Positions 52,254 to 60,512 of a stretch of 64,000 bases of DNA are shown here, piece by piece. This stretch comes from Anaerolineae bacterium (GTDB lineage: Bacteria > Chloroflexota > Anaerolineae > Promineifilales > Promineifilaceae): the NCBI GenBank assembly GCA_020848035.1, contig JADLAX010000052.1:1-64000 (forward strand), read 5' to 3'. Position 1 is the first letter of the stretch; every line of letters starts with the position of its first letter. Position numbers and translations under genes: made by a program. Under the pieces are notes generated by a model, which was not told where the DNA came from, did not search any database, and worked only from the letters and a program-made list of their open reading frames with translations.

Positions 52254-54671
52254 TCAGGTTCCCGGAAGGGCACCCGGATTGGGGAAGGGCCATTCGCGAA
52301 AGTCCACGGCGCAGTTGTCGGTGTCGCGATCGTAGGGGAAGCGCTCCAAGCTGTAGTTGCTGGTGGCCACCAGGGCACAGGCCACCACGCCGGGGAAGCT
52401 GCCACTGCCGTAGGTGACCACATCCACCGCTTTGCCGGTGGGGTCGCGCAAAATGACTTCGTCGCCGCTGTTGCCGAGTTGGAGCAGTGCGACCGGATCG
52501 CCCCAGGCCGGATCGTCGACCAGATCGGGCACGGTGGGGCTGGTGTTTAGAATCTCAAAGTCGGGGTTTTTGTTGTGCTCGGCAAAGAAGGCCGTGGCCG
52601 AGGTGGCCACAACAAGCGTCGCTCCGGGGGCAAGGGTGGTCCCGGCCGGGAACCGGCGCACATCTTCAAAATCGGTGGTGTTGACGGCGTCGCCCAGGCT
52701 GTAATTGCCCAGGTTGAGGGGATCGCCTGTGGGATTCATCAGCTCGATAAATTCGGCATCGTCCTGGCCAAAGGGATCGTACAGAACTTCGCTGATGAGC
52801 ACGTGCTGTGCCGGGCCGATGTAGTTGTTCAGCACCACGGGCAGGTAAATGATGGCTCCCCAATCGCGCTGGAACATGTCGGCCAGGTAAGCGTAGGCGG
52901 CGTTGGACTGCACCTGCAGGGCCAATTCCCGGTTGCCTTTGCTGGACTGCTCGCTGCCGTTGAGGCTGCCGACGTGCAGATAGCCCTGGCCATTTACCTG
53001 TACCAACACCATTTTGTTGTGAATGCCCAGCCCGGTTGGATTGCCGGTTTTGCAAACCAGATCGAGCGATTCGGCTGCGGCGATGCCGTTGACGTAGGCG
53101 CAGGTGGCGGTGTTGCTGGTGGCATTGCCTTCGTCAAACAGGCCATCGAGCAGCAGCTGCACCTGGGCACCGCGCCGGGCGGCGTCGATGTAGGCTTCGA
53201 CGCGCAGGCTGGGGTCGTTGGTGGCGTTTGAGGTGGTGTTGCCCCAGTACGGCCGTTCATCCAACTGCTGCACCAACACCACATCCCCCGCTTCGGCCTG
53301 GGCGACCAGGCCGAGCAGCGCGTCGGTGGTGCGCAGGCTGTTTTCTGGCGAGTGCACCAGCTCATAGCCAAACGTGCCGTGGAATACGGCGGGGGTCGTG
53401 TGGCGTACGGTGTAGGTGATGCCGCCCGAATCCAGTACGGGCACAAAGCCGATGGGTGGCCCGCCGATGTAGCTGGTGCCGGTGATGTCCACATGGTGAG
53501 TGAGGTCAAAATCGGCGTCGAACAGGCTTTGCACGTGGGCTACCACGCCAGGGGCGTCGGTGACCAGCACGACACCGCGTCGGCCCCAGGTGCCGTCGGT
53601 TTTGGGGTCGTTGGGCATGGAGTTGGGGCTGAGGTTTTCGCTGCTGATGATGACCTGCTGGCCGTCGATGAGGATGAACTTGGCGTGGAGAAAGCGATAG
53701 CGGTCGGCAATGTCCAGGGCGTCATCGCTGATCATGAACCAGCATTCCCCGCCGGCCGCTTCGATTTGCTGGCAAATGTACTTCCCCTGGTCCGGCACCC
53801 CGCCTATCGGCGCACCTTCTAGCAAAATGGTGACGGCCACACCCCGGTTCAGGGCGGCAATCAGGTCATTGGCGATGGCGACGTTTTCGAAGGTAAGCGC
53901 TTCGATGGCGATGCTGGTGTGAGCGGCGGCCAGGTGCAGTTTGATCGTTTCGTAGGCGTTGTCTGGGGCGACGGCCACGGTGAGCGTGCCAGACTGGGTG
54001 AATTTGGCGGTCTGAAAAAAGGTGTCTAAATCCCAGCCGGGGTAGAGAACTTTACGGCCGTTTACCACATCCCCCGTACTTTGCGCCCAATCGGCCGCTG
54101 TGTCCGTGTCGGGCACGGGCTGGCCGGTGGATTGGCTGCGCCTGCGGTACAAAATTTGCCCTTCGGCACCAAAGACGGAGGTGACCGTGTAGGGAAAAAC
54201 GGCCGTACCGCTCCAGCCGGTGGTGGTGGTGACACCGCCTTCATAAACCAGCGAGTCCATCACCGTGCCGCTGCCATCGGACAGTATCACTTCGTCGCCC
54301 GTGTTGCTGTAGCCGGGCCAGGTGCCGTTGGGAATGACGTCTGGGGCAAAGCCAAACTGCCGGGTGAAGCTGCTGGCGTCGGTGGCCAGCCAGAGGGTGG
54401 CTCCGGCGGCCAGGCTGGTACCGGGTGGCAGGGTGGCGTAGCTGGTGTCTTCGCCGTCGTTGAGCCGCCAACTGCTCAGGTCAACGGCCGCAGCCGATAC
54501 GTTGATCAGCCGCACCGCCTCATCCGTGTCGCTGGCGGCGTAGCCATCGTAATACACGGCGTCGATGAGGATGGTGCTGCTACCAGCGCGGGAGTGCGGG
54601 GCGAAAGTGAACCAGAGAATAAGCAGGGGGAATACGGCCGTAGCCAGCAAAAAGACAACACGTTTCGACAT
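52254..54671 (-). CDS. Secreted LTD-PLD-PLD-LTD protein
   Basis: 805 residues. A signal peptide (MSKRVVFLLATAVFPLLILW) is followed by a lamin-tail domain (~35-165: ILIDAVYYDGYAASDTDEAV, VDLSSWRLNDGEDTSYATLPPG). Two phospholipase-D-like halves follow: the first with HAKFILID and SSEN, the second with HNKMVLVQ and GSLNGSE. A C-terminal lamin-tail domain (VLISEVLYDPFGQDDAEFIE) comes last. The first HKD site is intact; in the second the Asp position is Gln. PLD halves normally join to form one active site cleaving phosphodiesters in DNA or lipids, and extracellular PLD/LTD proteins are often nuclease-like. ATG 54671 is chosen for GGAGGG and the signal peptide. Confidence 0.83.
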   Translation of the reverse strand: MSKRVVFLLATAVFPLLILWFTFAPHSRAGSSTILIDAVYYDGYAASDTDEAVRLINVSAAAVDLSSWRLNDGEDTSYATLPPGTSLAAGATLWLATDASSFTRQFGFAPDVIPNGTWPGYSNTGDEVILSDGSGTVMDSLVYEGGVTTTTGWSGTAVFPYTVTSVFGAEGQILYRRRSQSTGQPVPDTDTAADWAQSTGDVVNGRKVLYPGWDLDTFFQTAKFTQSGTLTVAVAPDNAYETIKLHLAAAHTSIAIEALTFENVAIANDLIAALNRGVAVTILLEGAPIGGVPDQGKYICQQIEAAGGECWFMISDDALDIADRYRFLHAKFILIDGQQVIISSENLSPNSMPNDPKTDGTWGRRGVVLVTDAPGVVAHVQSLFDADFDLTHHVDITGTSYIGGPPIGFVPVLDSGGITYTVRHTTPAVFHGTFGYELVHSPENSLRTTDALLGLVAQAEAGDVVLVQQLDERPYWGNTTSNATNDPSLRVEAYIDAARRGAQVQLLLDGLFDEGNATSNTATCAYVNGIAAAESLDLVCKTGNPTGLGIHNKMVLVQVNGQGYLHVGSLNGSEQSSKGNRELALQVQSNAAYAYLADMFQRDWGAIIYLPVVLNNYIGPAQHVLISEVLYDPFGQDDAEFIELMNPTGDPLNLGNYSLGDAVNTTDFEDVRRFPAGTTLAPGATLVVATSATAFFAEHNKNPDFEILNTSPTVPDLVDDPAWGDPVALLQLGNSGDEVILRDPTGKAVDVVTYGSGSFPGVVACALVATSNYSLERFPYDRDTDNCAVDFREWPFPNPGALPGT

Positions 54672-54853
54672 CACAACCCTCCTGTATGCCGTGGCCGAGG
54701 TCTGTTCCCCAAAGCAAAATGTACCTTCACAGCGGGGCAGCGGCCTCATTTGTATGCAGTTTTTGGTAAGCATGGGAACACGAGAGAACCCATGCCCAAA
54801 AGTGTACTCAGGCAGGGGCGCTGTGGCAACAAGTTGGCCGTATTTGGCGCTGT

Positions 54854-54883
54854 TAGACTTGACAGTCTAGACTCGTTGGTCTA
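54854..54883. promoter_or_regulatory. Tandem TetR operators over a promoter
   Basis: TAGAC-N6-GTCTA occurs twice, at 54854-54869 and 54868-54883, sharing two bases. TTGACA (54859-54864) forms the spacer of the first copy, and TACTAT or TATACT at 54882-54890 gives the -10. The TetR gene starts 42 bases downstream. This fits autorepression of the TetR/ABC operon. Confidence 0.7.
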
Positions 54884-54924
54884 CTATACTATTTAGTTAT
54901 TGATTGACCCCAAAAGGAGGGTGT

Positions 54925-55527
54925 ATGAGTTTTTCGAAGTCCTTTGAGCACAAGCAAAAGCTGCTGGATGCTGCGCTGGGCGAATTTAATGCCTATGGCT
55001 ACGAACAGGCGTCCATCAACCGCATTTTGGACCAGGCGGGCATGAGCAAGGGGCAGTTTTATTACCATTTTAAAAACAAAGAAGCGCTCTACTTTGCGCT
55101 GCTAGAGCTGGGCATTCAAAAAAAGCTGGACTATTTCCAGGGGCTCAACTTATTAGGCGATTCGCCGGACGATATTTTTAGTCTGTTTAAGCTGCAAATT
55201 CGGCATGGGCTGCACTTTGCCAGGGAATACCCGGCCATCAACGAGTTAAGCCGGGCGTTTTTACGAGAAAAGGGCAGCCCAATTTTTGAGAAGGTGATGG
55301 CCAAACACAATTTTAAGGACAATGAAGTGATCGGCCATCTTATTGACATGGCCTATCAACGCGGCGAATTCCGGGATGATTTACCGCTGCCGTTTATTAA
55401 GATGATGATTGGCTACCTGTTTAACCAGACGGCCGATTTTGCCAACCTGGATGATCTGGCCGAGATGGAACAGAACTTGAACCATTTAATCGATTTTATG
55501 CGCAATGGGCTGGGAAAAAGTGGTTAG
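54925..55527 (+). CDS. TetR/AcrR-family regulator
   Basis: 200 residues. The N-terminal DNA-binding domain reads HKQKLLDAALGEFNAYGYEQ, then INRILDQAGMSKGQFYYHFKNKE, the classical TetR helix-turn-helix. The C-terminal part is helical and ligand-sensing. AAAAGGAGGG lies upstream of the ATG at 54925. It is the first gene of a unit with three ABC exporter genes and sits directly downstream of two tandem dyads. Confidence 0.92.
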   Translation: MSFSKSFEHKQKLLDAALGEFNAYGYEQASINRILDQAGMSKGQFYYHFKNKEALYFALLELGIQKKLDYFQGLNLLGDSPDDIFSLFKLQIRHGLHFAREYPAINELSRAFLREKGSPIFEKVMAKHNFKDNEVIGHLIDMAYQRGEFRDDLPLPFIKMMIGYLFNQTADFANLDDLAEMEQNLNHLIDFMRNGLGKSG

Positions 55528-55529
55528 GG

Positions 55530-55605
55530 GTTAGTGGCTGGTGGTTCGTGGTTGGACAAAAGCGAACTAACCACCAGCCACGAACAACTATCAACTATCA
55601 ACCAA
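55530..55605. repeat. Heptamer-periodic inverted repeat
   Basis: GGTTAGT, GGCTGGT, GGTTCGT, GGTTGGA, then CTAACCA, CCAGCCA, CGAACAA, CTATCAA, CTATCAA. It can fold into a stem and lies between the TetR and ABC ATPase genes of one operon. Confidence 0.65.
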
Positions 55606-55614
55606 GGAGTAAAG

Positions 55615-56475
55615 ATGAGAAATTTGGCGATTGTGGCAGAGGAACTAACGTATCAATATGGGGAATTAACGGCCGTTGATCACATCAACTTCCAGGTGGC
55701 CGAAGGCGAAATCTTGGGCTTCCTGGGGCCAAACGGCGCGGGTAAATCCACGACGGTGCGGATGCTCACCGGGCAGCTGCTGCCCAGATCGGGCAAGGCG
55801 ACGCTGCTGGGCCTGGACATTGCCCGACAGACCAAGCAAATTCAGGCCAAAATTGGCGTCTGTTTTGAAAACACCAACCTGTACGAGCAGATGAGCGCCC
55901 TGGATAACCTGAAGCTGTTTGCCCGGCTGTACGGCAGCAGCACCAATGCCGAGGCGCTGCTGGACCGCGTGGGGTTAAACGGCCGTGGCAAAGACAAGGT
56001 GCAAACCTACTCCAAAGGCATGAAGCAGCGGCTCATGGTGGCCCGGGCCCTGGTGAACCAGCCGCGCATCCTCTTCCTCGATGAGCCGACGGATGGACTG
56101 GACCCCGTTTCGTCGGAGACGATTCGCAACATCATCAAAGAGGAGCAGGGGAAGGGGACCACGGTGTTCCTGACGACACACGACATGCTGGAGGCGGATA
56201 AGTTATCTGACCGGGTGGCGTTTATCAACCAGGGCAAAATTGTGGCCCTGGACACGCCGCACCGGCTGAAGCAAAAATACGGCAAGCGGGCGCTGCTGGC
56301 CGAGGTGGAGCTGGCCGACGGCCGTCTCGAAACCCGCGAAATCACCCTGGACGAAGCCAACACGGGAACGGCCGTTGCCGACCTGTTTGCCCGCGAAAAA
56401 GTGGTGACGCTGCACAGCGAAGAGGCGACGCTGGAAGATATTTTCATCCAGATTACCGGACGGAGTTTGACATGA
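55615..56475 (+). CDS. ABC-2 exporter ATP-binding protein
   Basis: 286 residues. Walker A GPNGAGKST, Q-loop region VCFENTNLYEQM, signature YSKGMKQRL (a degenerate LSGGQ typical of drug and sodium exporters), Walker B ILFLDEPTDGLD and the switch His in LTTHDM. The C-terminal extension resembles NatA/CcmA-type efflux ATPases. AAGGAGTAAAG precedes ATG 55615. It overlaps the first permease by 4 bases. It contains four ACGGCCGT octamers. Confidence 0.93.
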   Translation: MRNLAIVAEELTYQYGELTAVDHINFQVAEGEILGFLGPNGAGKSTTVRMLTGQLLPRSGKATLLGLDIARQTKQIQAKIGVCFENTNLYEQMSALDNLKLFARLYGSSTNAEALLDRVGLNGRGKDKVQTYSKGMKQRLMVARALVNQPRILFLDEPTDGLDPVSSETIRNIIKEEQGKGTTVFLTTHDMLEADKLSDRVAFINQGKIVALDTPHRLKQKYGKRALLAEVELADGRLETREITLDEANTGTAVADLFAREKVVTLHSEEATLEDIFIQITGRSLT

Positions 56476-57530
56476 ACGGCCGTATCATTCTTGCTCTGAT
56501 TCAAAAAGATATTCAAATCTTTTTCAGCAACCAGTTTTTTGCCCTGGTGACGGTTTTGGCGCTGGTGGCTTACGCGGCGGTTTACTTTGCCATGCCCGCT
56601 ACTGTGGATGAAACGGTAGAGATGGCCGTCTTCGGTGCCAGCCTGCCCACGCCGCTCACCGATTCCTTTGCCGAGGCCGGGGTATTGCTGAAAAACATGG
56701 AAACCAAGGCGGCGCTGGAAACGGCCGTTACCGACAACGAATACGCCGTGGGGGTGGTGCTGCCGCCCGACCTCCTGCAATCCCTGGCTGCTGGCGAAGC
56801 GAGTCGCATCGAGCTGTACTTTAGCCCCCAATTCCCCGAAGAGCTGAAAGACGCCTACATCGTCTTTTTTGAAGAGATTGGCTACAACCTGGGTGGACAG
56901 CCGCTAAACATCGTGACCCACCAGGAAATCCTGGGTGTGGATCGGGTTGGGGCGCAAATTCCCCAGCGCGACAAAATGCTGCCGCTTTTGGCCGTGCTTG
57001 CCCTGGCGGTGGAGACGTTGGGGCTGGCCAGCCTCATCAGCAGCGAAATTGAGGCGGGCACGCTGCGCGCCCTGCTCATCACCCCCGTGCGCATGGAGGG
57101 GCTGTTTGTGGCCAAAGGTGTGGTGGGTGTGGGGCTGGCTTTCCTGCAAGCGCTGATTCTTATGGCCGTCACGGGTGGTTTGAGCCACCAGGCGCTGCTG
57201 ATCATCGTGGCCCTGCTGCTGGGATCGATGATGGTGACCGGCATCGGCTTTTTGCTGGCCTCGGTCTCCACCGACATCATGTCGGTGATGGCCTGGGGGG
57301 TGCCGACGATTTTGCTGCTCAGCCTGCCAGCCATAGGCCTGCTGCTGCCGGGGTTAATCACCGGCTGGGTAAAAGTTCTGCCAACTTATTATTTGATTGA
57401 TACGGTGTACCAGGCGGCGGTGCTGAACGCTGGCTGGGCCGAGACGGGTTCTAACCTGCTGATGTTGCTGGCGTTTACGCTGGTTTTTATGGGGCTGGGT
57501 ATTGTGGTGTTACGGAGGAAGTTCCGATGA
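56472..57530 (+). CDS. ABC-2 type exporter permease 1
   Basis: 352 residues: one N-terminal helix, a ~150-residue extracytoplasmic loop (~40-180), then five or six helices (LLAVLALAVETLGLASLISS, then FLQALILMAVTGG and LLLSLPAIGLLLPGLI). This is the ABC2_membrane/NatB topology. It forms a heterodimer with the next gene product, driven by the ATPase encoded upstream. The substrate is not evident. It overlaps both neighbours by 4 bases. Confidence 0.88.
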   Translation: MNGRIILALIQKDIQIFFSNQFFALVTVLALVAYAAVYFAMPATVDETVEMAVFGASLPTPLTDSFAEAGVLLKNMETKAALETAVTDNEYAVGVVLPPDLLQSLAAGEASRIELYFSPQFPEELKDAYIVFFEEIGYNLGGQPLNIVTHQEILGVDRVGAQIPQRDKMLPLLAVLALAVETLGLASLISSEIEAGTLRALLITPVRMEGLFVAKGVVGVGLAFLQALILMAVTGGLSHQALLIIVALLLGSMMVTGIGFLLASVSTDIMSVMAWGVPTILLLSLPAIGLLLPGLITGWVKVLPTYYLIDTVYQAAVLNAGWAETGSNLLMLLAFTLVFMGLGIVVLRRKFR

Positions 57531-58600
57531 GTCTGCGACGAGTGGGTGTGCTTTTGGGCAAGGAATTGGTGCGTGGCCCGCGCAATTTCATCTTCATTTT
57601 TGCTCTGGTGATGCCTGTGGTGCTTTCGTTGGTGCTTTCGCTGCTGTTTGGCACCTTTTTTTCCGGCAAGCCTAAGTTGGGCGTGGTTGATGCGGGCGGT
57701 TCGCAGCTGGTGACGCAGGCACAGGTGATGGATTCGATCACCGTCAATGAATATGAGTCCGATGCGGCGCTGCGCCAGGCGGTGGCCAGCGGTGTGGTAG
57801 ATATGGGGCTGGTGCTGCCGGTGGGGTTTGATACGGCCGTGCAAACCGGCGAATCAGTTGAAGTGTTCGCTTATGTGTGGGGCGAGAGCTTGCTGAACGA
57901 CCGGGCCATTTTGGGCACCGCGATGGCGGTGTGGATTCGGACCATTGCCGGGCAGGAAAAGCCAGTAGAGATTGTGGCCACGACGCTGGGGGATGAAACG
58001 GCCGTACCCTGGGAAGATCGCCTGCTGCCCTTCATCGTCCTGCTTACCATCATGATTGGCGGTATCATGGTGCCCGCCACCTCGCTGGTGGACGAAAAGA
58101 TGAAGCGCACGCTGACGGCCGTCACCACCACGCCCACGTCAGTCGGCGAAGTGTACCTGGCCAAAGGGCTGCTGGGCGTCATTCTCGGCGTGGTGATGGG
58201 GGTGATCATCCTGGCGATGAACCGTGCCTTTGGCAGCCAGCCGCTGCTGCTGGTGACGCTGCTGGCCCTGGGCGGCATGATGGCCTCGGCGTTTGGAATT
58301 TTACTGGGCATGCTGCTTAAAGACATCAATTCGCTGTTTGCCACCATCAAGGGCATTGGCCTCTTGCTGTACGCCCCGGCTATCTTTTACCTGTTTCCTT
58401 CGCTGCCGGAATGGGTCGGGCGCATTTTCCCCACCTACTACGTCATTGCTCCGATTATAGAAGTGACGCAGCAGGGCGCGTCCTTTGCCGACATTGCCCC
58501 GGATGTGGCCATTTTGGTGGCCATTATTTTGCTGCTGGTGGGGGTTATCGCCTTTTTGGCGCGCCGGGCACGGCAGGGCGGCGCGCTGGCGGTGGCGTAA
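57527..58600 (+). CDS. ABC-2 type exporter permease 2
   Basis: 357 residues with the same layout as the preceding permease: an N-terminal helix (NFIFIFALVMPVVLSLVLSL), an extracytoplasmic loop to ~175, and a helical bundle with LPFIVLLTIMIGGIMVPATS, then SLVDEKMKRTLTAVTTTPTS. The VDEKMKRTL coupling segment contacts the ATPase. It is the last gene of the TetR operon, with a heptamer repeat immediately after the stop. Confidence 0.88.
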   Translation: MSLRRVGVLLGKELVRGPRNFIFIFALVMPVVLSLVLSLLFGTFFSGKPKLGVVDAGGSQLVTQAQVMDSITVNEYESDAALRQAVASGVVDMGLVLPVGFDTAVQTGESVEVFAYVWGESLLNDRAILGTAMAVWIRTIAGQEKPVEIVATTLGDETAVPWEDRLLPFIVLLTIMIGGIMVPATSLVDEKMKRTLTAVTTTPTSVGEVYLAKGLLGVILGVVMGVIILAMNRAFGSQPLLLVTLLALGGMMASAFGILLGMLLKDINSLFATIKGIGLLLYAPAIFYLFPSLPEWVGRIFPTYYVIAPIIEVTQQGASFADIAPDVAILVAIILLLVGVIAFLARRARQGGALAVA

Positions 58601-58601
58601 T

Positions 58602-58689
58602 TCGTGAAACGTGAAACGTAAAACGTGACCAGAGAGGCATCACGTTTCACGTTTCACGCCAAACTCCACGAAATCCCAAAGTCCCAAAT
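58602..58689. repeat. CGTGAAA heptamer repeat
   Basis: CGTGAAA, CGTGAAA, CGTAAAA, CGTGACC, then CATCACG, TTTCACG, TTTCACG, followed by CCACGAAATCCCAAAGTCC. It lies between convergent genes and belongs with 22966-23060 and 25041-25141. Confidence 0.75.
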
Positions 58690-58692
58690 TAC

Positions 58693-59238
58693 TTACCTGG
58701 TGTACACCGATGGCTTTAGCTCGGCAATGTAGGGCAGGGTGCGGTGTTTGTCGGCGTAATCCAGGCCGTAGCCGACCACCCACACGTCGGGAATTTTGAA
58801 GCCCAGGTAATCCACCGGCACATCAAGCGGCCGTTTTGGCTTTTGTACCAGCGTGCAGGTGCGCAGCGAGGCGGGATTGCGGCTTTTGAGCATGGTGTAG
58901 AGGTAGCTGAGCGTTTTGCCGCTGTCCACAATATCTTCCACGATGATGACGTGCTGCCCTTCGATCGGTTCGCGCAGATCCAGCACAATGCGCACCACGC
59001 CCGACTCTGTCGATTTGCCATAGCTGGACACCGACATGAAATCCACCACATGAGGGATGGTGAGATAGCGCACCAGGTCGGCCAAAAAGATGAACGCGCC
59101 GCGCAGCACCCCCACCAGGTAGATGGTGCCCTTGTCGGCGTAGTCGAGGGAAATTTGGTGAGCGAGCACTTTCACGTGCGCCTGGATCGTTTCTTCTGGC
59201 ACTAGAATGCGGGCTAAATCGGGGTGTAACCCATTCAT
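58693..59238 (-). CDS. hpt: Hypoxanthine phosphoribosyltransferase
   Basis: 181 residues. The PRPP-binding motif VIIVEDIVDSGKTLS is intact, with the LVGVLRGAFIFLADLVR loop and FKIPDVWVVGYGLDYAD near the C terminus (purine-binding region), all typical of bacterial Hpt. It salvages hypoxanthine and guanine to IMP and GMP. ATG 59238 (MNGLHPDLA) has AGGAGG upstream; the longer frame to 59274 reads through the repeat 59255-59288. Confidence 0.93.
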   Translation of the reverse strand: MNGLHPDLARILVPEETIQAHVKVLAHQISLDYADKGTIYLVGVLRGAFIFLADLVRYLTIPHVVDFMSVSSYGKSTESGVVRIVLDLREPIEGQHVIIVEDIVDSGKTLSYLYTMLKSRNPASLRTCTLVQKPKRPLDVPVDYLGFKIPDVWVVGYGLDYADKHRTLPYIAELKPSVYTR

Positions 59239-59254
59239 GCTTCCTCCTGTGAAT

Positions 59255-59288
59255 AAACCTCCCGGAGGTTTCAAACCTCCGGGAGGTT
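59255..59288. repeat. AAACCTCCCGGAGGTTT tandem palindromes
   Basis: Two adjacent palindromes, AAACCTCCCGGAGGTTT (59255-59271) and AAACCTCCGGGAGGTT (59273-59288), between the methyltransferase stop and the hpt start. Confidence 0.7.
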
Positions 59289-59291
59289 CGG

Positions 59292-60425
59292 TTAATTGGG
59301 CGGTTTACGGCCGTAATATTGGTAAAAATTTGTCTCAATTGTGCCGTTGTACAGCTTGCGTACCCGGTCGGGTTGGGCCCGCTTGAAAAAGTCCGGGAAC
59401 TTCTGGTCGGCGGTGAGCACGTAAATGGACCAGCCATCTTTTTTGCGAAACATTTTGTTGAGGGCAAGGTAGATGCTGTTCAGCTCCTGATATTCGGCCA
59501 GCCGGATGCCGTACGGCGGGTTGGTGATGACAATGCCAAACTCCCGGTCAATCCACAACTTGCGCACATCTTTCACCTCAAACTGAATGTCGTCGGCGAC
59601 GCCCGCTTTGGCGGCGTTGCTGCGGGCAATCTCGATGCTGGTTGGGTCGATGTCGTAGCCTTGCAGCAGGAGACTGCCGCCGGGCAAGATGGCGCTGCGG
59701 GCTTCCTCACGCGCCTGCGCCCACGCCTCGGCGGGGATGGCGGGCCAGCCTTCGGCGGCAAAGTCGCGGTTTAAGCCGGGGGCGATGTTGCGCCCGATGA
59801 GCGCCGCTTCGATGAGAATGGTGCCGGAGCCGCACATGGGGTCCAGCAGCAGGCGGTCTGGCTGCCAGAAGCTGAGCTGGACCAACCCGGCGGCAAACGT
59901 CTCTTTGAGCGGCGCTTCGCCTGCCTCTTCGCGGTAGCCGCGTTTGTGCAGCCCTACGCCTGAGGTGTCCAGCGTCAGCAGGGCACTGTTGCGCACCAGG
60001 GCCAGCTGGATGGTGAATTCGGCCCCGGTTTCGGGGAACCAGTCGATCTGGTAGGCGCTTTTTAGCCGCTCGACGACGGCTTTTTTGACGATCGATTGGC
60101 AGCTGCGGGCACTTTTGAGGGCGGATTTAAACGATTTGGCGTTGACGGTGAAACGGCCGTCCCGCGTAATCCACGCCTCCCAGGGCAAAGCGGTGGTTTG
60201 CTCAAACAGGTCGTCGAAGGTGTGGGCGGGGAACTCAGCGATTTTGAGCAGCACGCGGTCGGCGGTGCGCAGCCAGAGGTTGGCTTTGGCGATGTCTGCC
60301 AGGGTGGCCTCGAACTCGATACGGCCGTCTGACACCACAATCTCGTCAAAGCCCAGCGCCTGAACTTCCTGCTTCACAATCATTTCCAGGCCAAATTTGG
60401 TGGTGGCGATTAGAGTTACTTTCAT
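59292..60425 (-). CDS. THUMP-domain 23S rRNA guanine-N2 methyltransferase (RlmL/YpsC type)
   Basis: 377 residues. The N-terminal ~160 residues are a ferredoxin-like/THUMP RNA-binding region (TLIATTKFGLEMIVKQEVQA, FTVNAKSFKSALKSARSCQS). The SAM-dependent domain has LLDPMCGSGTILIEAALI, LQGYDIDPTSIEIAR and the catalytic NPPYG in IVITNPPYGIRL. This is the single-module form (YpsC), not the RlmK-fused RlmL. It methylates a guanine in 23S rRNA by family knowledge. Start at ATG 60425 (MKVTLIATT); the upstream extension is encoded by the repeat array. Confidence 0.9.
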   Translation of the reverse strand: MKVTLIATTKFGLEMIVKQEVQALGFDEIVVSDGRIEFEATLADIAKANLWLRTADRVLLKIAEFPAHTFDDLFEQTTALPWEAWITRDGRFTVNAKSFKSALKSARSCQSIVKKAVVERLKSAYQIDWFPETGAEFTIQLALVRNSALLTLDTSGVGLHKRGYREEAGEAPLKETFAAGLVQLSFWQPDRLLLDPMCGSGTILIEAALIGRNIAPGLNRDFAAEGWPAIPAEAWAQAREEARSAILPGGSLLLQGYDIDPTSIEIARSNAAKAGVADDIQFEVKDVRKLWIDREFGIVITNPPYGIRLAEYQELNSIYLALNKMFRKKDGWSIYVLTADQKFPDFFKRAQPDRVRKLYNGTIETNFYQYYGRKPPN

Positions 60426-60429
60426 AAAG

Positions 60430-60512
60430 AGTGTGAGAAGTGGCAGGTTGCAAGTGGCAAGTCTGTTAGCGACAACCTGCAACCTGCAACCTGCAACTTG
60501 CAACCTGCTACA
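60430..60512. repeat. AACCTGC heptamer array
   Basis: GGCAGGTTGCAAGTGGCAAG on the left and five units AACCTGC, AACCTGC, AACCTGC, AACTTGC, AACCTGC on the right, complementary to the left part. It fills the gap between the patB-like and rRNA methyltransferase genes. Confidence 0.75.
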
